64,000 nucleotides of DNA, taken from Aerococcus loyolae. GTDB lineage: Bacteria > Bacillota > Bacilli > Lactobacillales > Aerococcaceae. Position 1 is the first letter of the stretch; the number at the start of each line of letters is the position of its first letter. Location of the stretch: NCBI RefSeq assembly GCF_002871915.2, contig NZ_CP126958.1, forward strand, positions 1,798,001-1,862,000, given 5' to 3'. Below are positions 33,879-43,216 of the stretch, one piece after another. The translations under genes and the position numbers were made by a program. The notes beneath the pieces are model-generated. The model was not told where the DNA came from, did no database searches, and worked only from the letters and a program-made list of their open reading frames with translations.

Positions 33879-34802
33879 TCAGTTAACCTGGCTCTTGAAC
33901 CAAGCAGGTACAATCTCTTGGTAACCAGTCTTTTTCTGGACTTTCGCTTGGAGCTTTTTCTCGTCCTCACTAGTAGTCGGTAGGTCTTCCAAGCGGTAGA
34001 TGTGGTCCTTATCCCAGCGCTCTAAAATCTTAAAGTAATAAGACAAAGGGTGCTTGGCTGCCTTAGCCCGGTAGAGGGCTTCTTCGAGGAGCTTGTCATC
34101 AAAGAGCAGGCAATAAGCCTTTAACTTCTCCAAGTCAGCCTCGGGCATGGCTTCATTAAAAAGAATCTGGTAGCGATTTTTGATCCGATCGAGGACCTGC
34201 TGTTCATAGTCATCCTGGTAGGGCGGTTTTTGAAGCTTGAGAGACAGGGACGACTCGTCCGCCGACTCTTCATTGTTCTTTTCATCCCCACTCTCTTTAT
34301 CACTCTCACCCCCTTCCTCCTTCTTATCGCCCTCGGCCACATAACGGCGTTTTTTAATCTCCTTGACGAAAAGTTGCATGATGGCCTGGTCCACCCGCCG
34401 GTTAGACTTCAACCAGAAATCACACATAGCGTCAAAGGTGGCTTCGATCAAACTGCCGTCCTGGACGAGGGCCAATTCCTTCTCCAAGAGATCCATGACT
34501 GGCCGCCCACCCACAAAGATGGAGTAGGACAGGGAGTGTAAGAGGGTCACTTCCTGCTGGGCGTGAGAGTAAGCAATCTTCTTAAAGTCCTGGCTAAAAC
34601 GCTTGAGTAAGGATTCCACTTGGTCCAGACTAAAGCCGGTCTCAAAGGCAATCAAACGCTTGGGCAAACTATAAATCCCCACCTGGCTACACTTGGGATT
34701 GGTCATTAGATATAAGGCAAAATAACGTTCTTCCTGGCTATAATGGTCCAAAGCTTCGAGCGACCGCCAAAAGCTGGTTGGCACCACACGTCGTACTGTC
34801 AT
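33879..34802 (-). CDS. Phage replisome organizer / DnaD-like protein
   Basis: A 307-residue protein. The N-terminal winged-helix part (VRRVVPTSFWRSLEALDHYS, then ERYFALYLMTNPK) is the start typical of phage replisome organizers. An acidic low-complexity linker (about 170-200) follows, then a DnaD-like C-terminal helical domain (AYCLLFDDKLLEEALYRAKA). The ATG at 34802 follows GGAGG by five bases. It would load the host helicase at a phage origin; no origin repeats were identified. Confidence 0.75.
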   Translation of the reverse strand: MTVRRVVPTSFWRSLEALDHYSQEERYFALYLMTNPKCSQVGIYSLPKRLIAFETGFSLDQVESLLKRFSQDFKKIAYSHAQQEVTLLHSLSYSIFVGGRPVMDLLEKELALVQDGSLIEATFDAMCDFWLKSNRRVDQAIMQLFVKEIKKRRYVAEGDKKEEGGESDKESGDEKNNEESADESSLSLKLQKPPYQDDYEQQVLDRIKNRYQILFNEAMPEADLEKLKAYCLLFDDKLLEEALYRAKAAKHPLSYYFKILERWDKDHIYRLEDLPTTSEDEKKLQAKVQKKTGYQEIVPAWFKSQVN

Positions 34803-35460
34803 GAATACCTCCTTATGAATCAATCGGCTGACTGCTTTTAAGTCTTGAGAAATCACCCGGCTATCAATAAGAACTGACTGCTTTCTCAAAAACTTAAAGT
34901 CCTCCTTGCACTACTATTTTTCTTGTGACTGAAAGGTTATTTCTTAACTATGCAAAAGATGACACTTTCTGGCCACTATTCCTATTTGCTACATGTTCTG
35001 ATTACACCATCCTCCTCCCCTGCTAAATCCCGGGCTGCTGCCAACGAAAAGAGCTCACTGACTTTTTTTATTTTTAAACATATTATATGCAATAGAAAAA
35101 AGCAAGGCTTTTTATAATATTTTGCATAAATTCTAATCCTATGGTATATTCATATTTCGATAATATTTTTCTATTTCTACAATCTGTAGCATCATCAGCT
35201 AGGAGTCTACTCAGGGTAGAATTTCCTCAGGGGAACTTTGATGAAAATTTTTCTGACTATTTAACACACGTCACGTGTTATTTTTCTCATTTAACAATTC
35301 TGACGAGTATTTCCTCCCCTTTTTCGGTATAATATATAAAAGTTAAAAATGCCTTTTGGAAAGCAGGCTTTTCCACGACGTTGGAAAAAGTGACTGAGCC
35401 TTTCAAAAATAAGTAAAATGAAAAAACTGCCATCTTGCAAGAAGCAAAGGAGGAATGACC
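34803..35460. promoter_or_regulatory. Control region between the replication protein and CI-like repressor
   Basis: About 650 bases between divergent genes. A 19-bp dyad, TAACACACGTCACGTGTTA (35262-35280), is a candidate operator for the repressor. A TATAAT lies at 35328-35333 ahead of it. TTATATGCAA and TTTTGCATAAA are further inverted motifs near 35083-35130. No gene is supported. Confidence 0.5.
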
Positions 35461-36045
35461 ATGCTTACACTCGCCCAACGCCTCAAATCAGCGCGGGAGG
35501 CGGCCGGACTGACTATCGAAGCCGTCAGCGAAAAAATTGGTAAGTCGGTATCCACCGTCTGGCGCTACGAACAGGGCAAGTCGGAAGTCAACCAAGACAC
35601 CTTGACCAAGTTAGCCAATCTCTACGGGGTTTCCGAACTCCACTTACGGGGCTTTTCGGACATGAAGAGCGCCGACGTCATTGAAGTCCCCGTCTATAAG
35701 AAATACAAAAAAGGCAAGCTCAAAGCCGCTAAGAAAAAGCACTTCTTTGAACTCGCCAGTATGGGACTCCCCAATGAGGAAATCTTTGCGGTGAAAATTA
35801 ACAATCCCGCCATCCAGTCCCCCCTCAGTAAAAAGGACTACGCCCTAGTTGACCCCTTGGCCGATATCAAGACCGGCGATATTCTCTGTCTAGCTGATAA
35901 GGTTTCCGGCCAATTACAATTCGCCCGCTATCAATTTTATCAAGACCTTCCTCTCTACCTCCCACTAGGCGACAAAAGCCAAGTGAAGGATAGTGAAGCC
36001 TTTGAAGTTCTCGGTAAGGTCTTCGCCCACCTCGGTCGAGTATAA
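35461..36045 (+). CDS. CI/LexA-like repressor with XRE helix-turn-helix and S24-type domain
   Basis: A 194-residue protein: XRE helix-turn-helix at about 5-60 (LTIEAVSEKIGKSVSTVWRYEQGK) and a C-terminal S24-type fold (EIFAVKINNPAIQS, then YALVDPLADIKTGDILCL) as in phage repressors. The ATG at 35461 is eight bases after AAAGGAGG; the ATG at 35455 is too close. I do not see a clear catalytic Ser-Lys pair, so self-cleavage is uncertain. It is divergent from the replication gene, the normal phage switch layout. Confidence 0.8.
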   Translation: MLTLAQRLKSAREAAGLTIEAVSEKIGKSVSTVWRYEQGKSEVNQDTLTKLANLYGVSELHLRGFSDMKSADVIEVPVYKKYKKGKLKAAKKKHFFELASMGLPNEEIFAVKINNPAIQSPLSKKDYALVDPLADIKTGDILCLADKVSGQLQFARYQFYQDLPLYLPLGDKSQVKDSEAFEVLGKVFAHLGRV

Positions 36046-36046
36046 G

Positions 36047-36095
36047 AAAACACCGTTCCACTGAAGCTGATATTCAGATGGAACGGTGTTTTTAT
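36047..36095 (+). terminator. Terminator of the repressor gene
   Basis: AACACCGTTCCA (36049-36060) pairs with TGGAACGGTGTT (36079-36090), then a T-run. The A-run on the far side would let it work in reverse too. Confidence 0.9.
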
Positions 36096-36190
36096 TTGGG
36101 CTATTTTGAGAAGAATGGGTTATTTCTGAGAAATAACTAATAGAACACTCATTTTATCTACTATAAGATAAGCTTTTTTGGAAAATCCGC

Positions 36191-37054
36191 TTAGTCCTCT
36201 TCCCAATGAAAGATTTTTGCGATGAATTTAGCTAAGGAAATACATCCTGTTGCAAAAAAGAAGGCAACGAGGCAAGTGACGACTAGGGCCAGTAAGGTGC
36301 AGACAGCAGCAAAGAAAGCCTTGCCCAACTGCCGATAAAGGGGGGCGGGATTCTTTAGGGTTTTCGATTCGGCCTGCTTGAGGTCGGCTTGCATCAGTGA
36401 ACTATTGATTTCACTTTGATGATTAGAGTCCTGGGCCACTTCCTCATAGGACTGGGTCAGTGAACTGGGCACTTCCTGCTGGTGGGCCCGGTAGATTTGA
36501 CCGGCCACAGCATTAAAGCTGTCAAAGGCGGCCTGGTCGTAGTTATTGACGTTGTGGTAAATATCATTATCATACTGGTCAACGACTGCCTCAATCTCTG
36601 GATTAGTCAGCTCGTCTTTCAAGCCTCCACCAATTTCTAAATGCAAGTAAGGGTTGTCCACGCTGGTTTCTCTGGGATAGCTGACGTCGGTTTTAAAGAG
36701 GAGGAGGGCCCATTCATTGTCAGGGGTAGCCGTCATTCCCCACTGACTGGCCAGGGTCTGGCTATACTTTGACCGATTGACATTTTCAGTTCGGGGTAGG
36801 ACAACCACGGCGAGCTTGGCCTGGGTTAATTCCTCCAACTTGTAGCCCTCAGTCATAATGTGCTGGGTGGTGAAGTCATTCAAACGCTGGCTATAGTCGG
36901 ACACGTAATATTCTTGGCTAACCGCTGGATAATCCGGTTGCCGGTAAGTCCGAAAGGTAAAATAATACATGGCAGTAATTCCTAAGAGAATCGCCAGCAG
37001 GGAAAGCTCACTCGAGCAACTGATTAATTTGGGCTTTCTCTTCTCATTTTTCAT
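36191..37054 (-). CDS. TPM-domain membrane protein
   Basis: A 287-residue protein with an N-terminal membrane anchor (about 15-35), an extracellular TPM domain (VSDYSQRLNDFTTQH, then NEWALLLF and LHLEIGGGLKDEL) and a C-terminal membrane segment (about 250-275). TPM proteins such as YgcG are surface-exposed and implicated in envelope or photosystem assembly; the role in lactic acid bacteria is unknown. It lies alone, facing the repressor terminator. Confidence 0.75.
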   Translation of the reverse strand: MKNEKRKPKLISCSSELSLLAILLGITAMYYFTFRTYRQPDYPAVSQEYYVSDYSQRLNDFTTQHIMTEGYKLEELTQAKLAVVVLPRTENVNRSKYSQTLASQWGMTATPDNEWALLLFKTDVSYPRETSVDNPYLHLEIGGGLKDELTNPEIEAVVDQYDNDIYHNVNNYDQAAFDSFNAVAGQIYRAHQQEVPSSLTQSYEEVAQDSNHQSEINSSLMQADLKQAESKTLKNPAPLYRQLGKAFFAAVCTLLALVVTCLVAFFFATGCISLAKFIAKIFHWEED

Positions 37055-37233
37055 TTTTCTATCCTCGCCTAGTGCTTTTTCTTTTATTATATGCTATTTT
37101 ATCTTTACACGCTTTGCTTTGGCTTTTTATGAGAACTTTATTAATTAATAAAGTTAATTTATTAATTAGTTAATTTAGATTACTCCTTCTTTAAAGCAGG
37201 CTGGCTAGGGTTATTCTAAATTCATGAGTAATA

Positions 37234-37283
37234 CAAAAAACGATTCTTAGACCACTAGCTAGGCGGTTTAAGAATCGTTTTTA
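37234..37283. terminator. Terminator, bidirectional
   Basis: ACGATTCTTA (37240-37249) pairs with TAAGAATCGT (37269-37278), flanked by A- and T-runs. It ends the 37336 gene on the minus strand. Confidence 0.8.
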
Positions 37284-37335
37284 TTGATTAGGTCACTGGA
37301 ATGAAGACCCCAATTTACCAGGAGATTAGGCGTTT

Positions 37336-38064
37336 TTATTGCTCAACATCCACTTCAATTGAAGCGATTGGGGCGAGCGGTGTCGTATACTTTGGTACAT
37401 AATCAATTTTTAATTTTTTGGGTCTGATGTCCACATCATTGAACTTGTAATAGCCTTGTGAATCCGCTGATTTGCCAGGGGCGACTTCAGCAGCATCCGT
37501 TTCTCGATCAATACATTCCAATATATAACCTTCTTCATCGTATACCACGAAATCAGAGGGTTTTACGACAAAATTTTTCGGAAGATCATCGTTTTTATAA
37601 CTGTAATCAATGACAATCGTTCTCCCAGCATAATACTCATTATTATACAAATCGCTAGGCAAAATTTCCCGATTATCTCGAGCTGACTGAATGGTTAATG
37701 AGGCCTTATCGCCAGCTTCAGTTTTTAAAACGACTTCCTCATTGGCTTTGTTAATCGTTTGGCTATCTTCTATAAAATTTCCCTCTTCTGGTTCTGATAT
37801 TTTTGGAGATTTTTTTGATTTTTGTGATGCTTTTGTTTTTTGTGATTCTTGCGACTCTTGTGAGGCGACTTGAGGGGAAGTCTCTGAGGGATTTTCATTA
37901 GAATGACCACCACTAACAATAGCGAGCAATAATAGAATGGCTAATAGAATAATCGCCCAGATATACCACTTCTTATACCAAGCTTTTTCCTTTACTGTTT
38001 GACGTACTTTCTCCTCTTCACCATTAGACGGCTGATTGTTAAAGTCTTTATTTTCTTGGTCCAT
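37336..38064 (-). CDS. Membrane-anchored DUF5067/DUF4352-like surface protein, copy 1
   Basis: A 242-residue protein: cytoplasmic N-terminus, one membrane segment (WYIWAIILLAILLLLAIV, about 34-51), a Ser/Gln/Lys-rich low-complexity linker (SQESQESQKTKASQKSKKS) and a beta-rich extracellular domain (RTIVIDYSYKND, then FVVYDEEGY) of the kind used for ligand or immune-type binding. It is paralogous to the gene at 39204. No LPXTG motif is seen. Confidence 0.72.
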   Translation of the reverse strand: MDQENKDFNNQPSNGEEEKVRQTVKEKAWYKKWYIWAIILLAILLLLAIVSGGHSNENPSETSPQVASQESQESQKTKASQKSKKSPKISEPEEGNFIEDSQTINKANEEVVLKTEAGDKASLTIQSARDNREILPSDLYNNEYYAGRTIVIDYSYKNDDLPKNFVVKPSDFVVYDEEGYILECIDRETDAAEVAPGKSADSQGYYKFNDVDIRPKKLKIDYVPKYTTPLAPIASIEVDVEQ

Positions 38065-38215
38065 ACTAAGTCTCCTTCCATCCTATAAATATCTTGTCAT
38101 CAAAATGACTAAATCATTTATAAATGTATGATATATAAACTTATTATAATATAAATAACCTTTATTTTAGGTAATAAATTGAAAATGATAATTATTTTTC
38201 TTAGATCATTAGTAG

Positions 38216-38269
38216 AAACTCTCCACGCTTCATGTCGATTTCTATACGCAGACCAGGGCGAGAGAGTTT
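38216..38269 (+). promoter_or_regulatory. Possible leader hairpin ahead of the 38288 gene
   Basis: AAACTCTC (38216-38223) pairs with GAGAGTTT (38262-38269) across a 38-base interior that could fold further. It lies just before the ribosome site of the 92-residue gene. Confidence 0.35.
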
Positions 38270-38287
38270 GGATTAAGGAGTTTAGTA

Positions 38288-38566
38288 ATGAAGCATTATT
38301 ATGGTCGATATGAAAATTACTTAATAAATTTCTCAGAAAAATTATTTTACGATAATCTCTTGTTACGAAATCGTAAATTGATCCAAGAATTAAAATTTAT
38401 GAAGTCTGGTTCAATTGCTAAAGTTGAGCAACTACGCATTATTAGTAAAAATAGGATCATTAATCCACGATTCTCTTCAGACGCACTACACGGGATAAAA
38501 GTTGGAGAAGAAAACATGGACACTCTAAACAATAAATTGAAAGAGATATTTATTTTTGACAAATAA
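38288..38566 (+). CDS. Hypothetical 92-residue protein
   Basis: A basic, helical protein (MKHYYGRYENYLINFSEKLF...) without a recognised family. It has an AAGGAG site eight bases upstream and is followed by a terminator at 38634-38661, so it looks like a true single gene. It lies opposite to and between the two DUF5067-like paralogs. Confidence 0.5.
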   Translation: MKHYYGRYENYLINFSEKLFYDNLLLRNRKLIQELKFMKSGSIAKVEQLRIISKNRIINPRFSSDALHGIKVGEENMDTLNNKLKEIFIFDK

Positions 38567-39203
38567 TTTAAACCTGTTATAGCATTAATAGAGTCTTAAG
38601 GACTAAACAATTTATAGAGCCTAAAGGGCTATGGCGGATAACTTTGGTTATCCGCTTTTTTAATATTAGCTAAAACAATCTATAGAAAGTGCGACAAAAG
38701 ACAAAAGTAGCCTAGATCACTGGAACAATGGATGTAGGAGCTGGCCTATAGAACATGTTTTGATAAGAAGATTCATATTTTGCAAAAAAGCTGACATTTT
38801 ACCATAGCCTTAATACGTATTTATATAAGCCTTGATTTAATTTGTGATAAATGATACCAAGTGATATGGTTAGCGGTTCTAAAATATTAGAAGATAATTA
38901 CAGAGCAGTTTATGGTGTATCTTCAGGACTATACTCATACGAAGCAGTTATGGGTACAAACTCTTACCCTTCCAGCGATTGTTGTCTAAGGTATAGATAA
39001 TAAGCTGCAACATCTATAAGATGTACACATTTTTAAATAAACAGATATATTAAAACCAAGAATTGTGATACGAATGTAGTAACCCCCTAAAGTTAGTTTT
39101 TATTTCTAACTTTAGGGGGTTACTACATATCATTTTTAAGAATCATTTTTATTATTCAATTAATTGAAATAAGCAGACCTATTAACTATTAGATAAGTCG
39201 AGT
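38567..39203. other. Intergenic region with a terminator and decayed sequence
   Basis: GCGGATAAC (38634-38642) pairs with GTTATCCGC, followed by six T, ending the 92-residue gene. Between about 38850 and 38990 a short stretch reads SGSKILEDNYRAVYGVSSGL in one frame without a start, possibly a gene remnant. The 23-bp hairpin at 39077-39131 closes the region. Confidence 0.5.
39077..39131. terminator. 23-bp perfect inverted repeat, probable terminator of the 39204 gene
   Basis: Bases 39077-39099 (ATGTAGTAACCCCCTAAAGT...) are perfectly complementary to 39109-39131 around a nine-base T-rich loop. It lies 73 bases beyond the stop of the minus-strand gene. The arms are unusually long and perfect for a simple terminator and no strong T-run follows directly. 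Confidence 0.6.
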
Positions 39204-39881
39204 TTATTGCTTAACTTCAACTTCAATAGTAGCAACTGGGGAATGCTTTGTAGAATTCGTCGGAACATAATCTATCTGTATTTTTTTGGGTTTATGTTCT
39301 TTATCGGGATACATGAAATAGACTTGGGAGTCAGCTGACCTACCAGGAGCTATTTCGTCGTAACCTGTTTGCTTACTAATGCGTTCTAATGCATGACCTT
39401 CTTCATCATAAACTTGAAGATCATGAGTATTAACTACAAAATTTTTCGGAAGATCATAGTTTTTATAAGAGAAATCAATAACAACCATTCTACTAGAATC
39501 GAAATAATCACTATGATGCATATAATTAGGTATACTATCCGGATTTACGCTAGCTGATTTGATGGTTAACGATGCCTTGTTTCCATCAGCATTCTCTAAA
39601 ATAACTTCTTCATTAGCCTTTCTAATCGTTTTCTTATTTTCACCTGATTCTGTCGACCGCGCTCCTTGTGTTTCTTGTGAACTTACATGAGAAGCACTCT
39701 CTGATTGATTACCATTAGAATGATCAACAGGTACAAGGGCGAGCAAGAATAGAATCCCTAATATGATGATCGTCCATATATACCACTTCTTATACCAAGG
39801 TTTAACTTGCACAGTTTGATATACTTTTCCATCCTCGCCAATGAATTGGTTATTTTTCAATTTTTTATTCTTATCGTTCAT
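39204..39881 (-). CDS. Membrane-anchored DUF5067/DUF4352-like surface protein, copy 2
   Basis: A 225-residue paralog of the 37336 product. It shares the YKKWYIW-type membrane entry, the KANEEVIL..NKASLTIKSA segment, DFSYKNYDLPKNFVV and the terminal IDYVP..TIEVEVKQ. The linker is shorter and less lysine-rich. The duplication is old: protein similarity is clear but the bases are diverged. Confidence 0.72.
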   Translation of the reverse strand: MNDKNKKLKNNQFIGEDGKVYQTVQVKPWYKKWYIWTIIILGILFLLALVPVDHSNGNQSESASHVSSQETQGARSTESGENKKTIRKANEEVILENADGNKASLTIKSASVNPDSIPNYMHHSDYFDSSRMVVIDFSYKNYDLPKNFVVNTHDLQVYDEEGHALERISKQTGYDEIAPGRSADSQVYFMYPDKEHKPKKIQIDYVPTNSTKHSPVATIEVEVKQ

Positions 39882-39961
39882 TATACTACCTTTCTAATCA
39901 ATTCATATAATATTATAAAAGTTATAATATATTAGTGCAACCTCTACTATTTCTTTATTTT

Positions 39962-42900
39962 CTACACATCATAAGGCATAATTTTCTCGTGAATCAAATC
40001 TTTATAGCCATTACGTATTTTCTTACGATACTGCAATTTTGATTCGGGATTTTCGGTATTCGCCTTATAAGCATCGAAATCGGCTGTGTTAATCATTTCA
40101 CTCTCGCCTATTTGAGTGCCTTCACGGTCCTCATCATAGTTAGCTGCGACATATTTAAGAAGATCTTCGTCAAGAAACTCTGCCTTGGCATAGTCTTCTA
40201 AGACACGTTCCTTGTAACCGTTTATTTCATTAGCTAGAATCTCATCCGTTGACTGATTTTTATACTTATCCGGACTGGCAATAATGGCTTGGAAAATGTC
40301 CCGGATCTTTTCACTTAATTCAGGTTTCCGGCGCCCAAATTCATCAATAGTTTTCTCAGCTTCATGTTTGAGTTTTTCTTTGTCTTGTTCTTCCGTCGAC
40401 TCACGGTAACGATCAATGAGCAGTACGAGATAATCATAATCAATTTGCTCAGTCCGAACCGATTCAATCTCATACTCGATATCGATTGAATAGTCCTCAT
40501 CAACGTCATCCTCTTCATTTATCTCATCTTTGATCCGTTCGATAAGATTATTATAGGATCCGGTATAGTCTTCAAATTCTTTACGGTCAAAACCATATTG
40601 AGCCACAAATTCATCTTCACTAAAGTCACTATAAACTTCAATCGTCTTGTAGATACTGTCAAAGCGTTGAAAGGCCTTGGCTACTCGTTTCATTTCGGCT
40701 AAATCAGTATAATTATTGAAACTCTCCGCATTGGGGACGAGTGCTCTTAACTCTTTAACGGATTCATCAAGTTCTTGCTTAGATTCTTCATAACTCGGTG
40801 CTTGAATCTGATCTTCCCCACCATTGGAATAAAGTATAAGAGCCTCTTTGACAGCTTCCTCATAGATCGCTGGCGTTTGGAAGGTGACAATTTGCCCATA
40901 TTTCTTATGCTCATCAAACAAACGATTAGTTCGAGAGAAAGCTTGGATAAGGTGATGTGGTTTCATAGGTGGCCGATCTAAAAATAATGTCGACAGACAC
41001 GGTGCGTCGAAACCAGTCAGTAAACGATCGACAACGATTACCAAGTCCACTTGTTCAGAACGCACCTTATAGGTATCTGACTTACGTGCCAAGCGATTAT
41101 TAAGGTTTTGGTTATAAGCGTTCAAGGTTTCAAGAGAAAAATTCGTGCCAAATTCTCGGTTATAATCCGTTAGAATCTCTTTCATCGCTTCTTTACGATC
41201 TTGGGAATCGTGTTCATTATCAGATAGCGAGAAGGTTATCGCCACCTTAGGAAAATCTAAAATCGCTCGTTTTGTCGATTCATTCACAGCAACCCGAGGA
41301 TGCTTACCTGCTTTAACCTCTTTAAAGAGTTTGTAATAAGCAATGGCTTTGTCAATAGAAGTTGTAGTTAAAATCGCATCATAGGTCTTACCAACCCCGT
41401 TATTGAAACCAAATTTATTTTTCGATTTATTGATAATTGAATCCACAACCTCTTCCATATGGTTGGGATGGTCAAATATAGCTGGATCTAACTGAGCTTC
41501 TTTTTCTTTCGTATCAATCGCTGCAAGGTTAGTATTCGGAAACTTGTCCGTTACCAGTTGATCGAGTTGGTATTCATCAAAGGGGCGTTTATACTCAATT
41601 TGAAAGCCTAAGACAGCCTGGTCATGCATGGCCTCTTGAACGGTATATTTATGTAAACACTCCCCGTACTGCTCTTCGGTTGTTCGAGCAAGATCGCCAA
41701 ATGCATCCCGAGCATTTTCCGCAAAAAGTGGCGTTCCCGTAAAGCCGTACCAGAGTGAAGATTGGAAAAACTTTTCCAGTTCAAATTGCTTCTGTGGTGT
41801 CACTGCACGATGACATTCGTCAACAACGACTGCCAACCTTAAATCTCTTAACTTATTTAAACGTTTATTATCAGGATTTTGCTGGTAACGTTTCATCACA
41901 TGATTTAATTTTTGAATCGTGGTAATCACTAAGGAACGGTCCTTAGCCGTTAAACGTTTGATCAAGTCATTGACATTGGCCGTTTCATCAACATCCACAA
42001 AATCTGCTTCAGCATAGGAGGTAAAGGCATTAGCAGTTTGTTGGTCAAGGTCTCTACGGTCAACAATGAAGATTGTCTTATCAATTGAAGCGATTTTAAG
42101 CAGGTTGCGTGCTACCTTATAGGAGGTTAGTGTTTTTCCCGACCCTGTTGTATGCCAAACATAGCCCCCCTTTTGTTCATAGCTCGCTTGTCGAATGGCC
42201 TTAATAGCATGAATTTGATAGGGACGTAGTAAAATAACTGACTTACTAGACTTGTCTAAGACGGAATAATTGGCAATCATCTCATGGGCTTCTGGGATTG
42301 AGAGCACAGAGCTTGCAAAATCTTCTAAGTTCATTACTGGTTGATTCTCTTCATCCACCCAACCCGTTAAAAACTTAGCATTCAGCTTACTATTGGCAGC
42401 AATATATTTGGTATCGACACCATTGGACACCACAAACATTTGTAACATGGAGAATATTCCATGATACTTACCAGTTTTGATGTAGCGATCAATTTGGTTA
42501 AAGGCTTTTTTATACCCTTCTGAACGATTCTTGAGTTCAATTTGAATCATAGGAATCCCATTAATCATTAAAGTCACATCAAAACGCCCATCTTGATCAA
42601 GAAAATCACGCTTTTCGCTGCGAAATTGATTAATCACTTCATAATGAGAGCTACCCCCAGCAATCTCATTCCCGTTAATCACAATTAACTGGCAAGAACC
42701 TAGCGAGGCGTCCTCACGATGAAGCTCAACTTGAGCTACCCCATTCTCACCACTTAGCCATTCTCCAGCTGCATAAAAAGAAGGAAAGTCTAATTGTGAT
42801 TTAATCGACAGCTTTTCCTGGCTAGTTAAAGGGACACCATCTAACTTCGCCGTATTATTAGCTTCTAACTGTTGGAAGAAGTTACCCCAGAGGTCGTCCG

Positions 42901-43024
42901 CTGTCTTTAAATCCGAACGGTAGGTCCATTGCGATTCCCTTTTCGTTAGCAAATCAATTAAGCGTTCTTCCATTTGCTGCTCTTGAGTAAAAATTTTTGG
43001 CATATCATCACTATCCTGTTGCAT
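39962..43024 (-). CDS. hsdR: Type I restriction endonuclease subunit R
   Basis: A 1020-residue HsdR. The N-terminal nuclease motif (DVTLMINGIPMIQIELKNR, near 150) contains the D...E-x-K core. Motor motifs follow: Walker A TTGSGKT near 292, DECH near 395, GFTGTPLF near 420 and FSRTNRLFD near 690. It cleaves unmodified DNA after translocation only in complex with HsdM2S, so it is probably idle while hsdM is split. ATG at 43024 or MPKIF at 43003 could be the start. It lies separate from hsdS/hsdM, across the recombinase and toxin genes. Confidence 0.93.
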   Translation of the reverse strand: MQQDSDDMPKIFTQEQQMEERLIDLLTKRESQWTYRSDLKTADDLWGNFFQQLEANNTAKLDGVPLTSQEKLSIKSQLDFPSFYAAGEWLSGENGVAQVELHREDASLGSCQLIVINGNEIAGGSSHYEVINQFRSEKRDFLDQDGRFDVTLMINGIPMIQIELKNRSEGYKKAFNQIDRYIKTGKYHGIFSMLQMFVVSNGVDTKYIAANSKLNAKFLTGWVDEENQPVMNLEDFASSVLSIPEAHEMIANYSVLDKSSKSVILLRPYQIHAIKAIRQASYEQKGGYVWHTTGSGKTLTSYKVARNLLKIASIDKTIFIVDRRDLDQQTANAFTSYAEADFVDVDETANVNDLIKRLTAKDRSLVITTIQKLNHVMKRYQQNPDNKRLNKLRDLRLAVVVDECHRAVTPQKQFELEKFFQSSLWYGFTGTPLFAENARDAFGDLARTTEEQYGECLHKYTVQEAMHDQAVLGFQIEYKRPFDEYQLDQLVTDKFPNTNLAAIDTKEKEAQLDPAIFDHPNHMEEVVDSIINKSKNKFGFNNGVGKTYDAILTTTSIDKAIAYYKLFKEVKAGKHPRVAVNESTKRAILDFPKVAITFSLSDNEHDSQDRKEAMKEILTDYNREFGTNFSLETLNAYNQNLNNRLARKSDTYKVRSEQVDLVIVVDRLLTGFDAPCLSTLFLDRPPMKPHHLIQAFSRTNRLFDEHKKYGQIVTFQTPAIYEEAVKEALILYSNGGEDQIQAPSYEESKQELDESVKELRALVPNAESFNNYTDLAEMKRVAKAFQRFDSIYKTIEVYSDFSEDEFVAQYGFDRKEFEDYTGSYNNLIERIKDEINEEDDVDEDYSIDIEYEIESVRTEQIDYDYLVLLIDRYRESTEEQDKEKLKHEAEKTIDEFGRRKPELSEKIRDIFQAIIASPDKYKNQSTDEILANEINGYKERVLEDYAKAEFLDEDLLKYVAANYDEDREGTQIGESEMINTADFDAYKANTENPESKLQYRKKIRNGYKDLIHEKIMPYDV

Positions 43025-43216
43025 TCTTCACTTGATACAAAATTCATTTGCTCTTCAATTCTTTATAATACTTTCAGTATAGCAAAGAAAATAAAGGCTT
43101 TCAGTGAATTTTTTTTACAGAAGAACTTCATCCGTTGAAAAATGTAATATTTTTGTTGTGAAAGCTTGATAATTTAAGAATACTTTCAAAATTGAAGACT
43201 ATTACTCAAATATTTT

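Noticed and set aside
33746..33970. Small basic or membrane protein encoded opposite the replication gene end
   Set aside because: It overlaps the replication gene, has no ATG with a ribosome site before its hydrophobic part, and the basic start is just another frame of a charged coding region.
30461..36045. Calling the block an intact prophage
   Set aside because: There is no integrase, terminase, capsid or tail gene and no att repeat that I can see.
38850..38990. Remnant of an AbiEi-type antitoxin
   Set aside because: Only about 20 residues suggest it, without a start or partner toxin; the resemblance is too weak to name.
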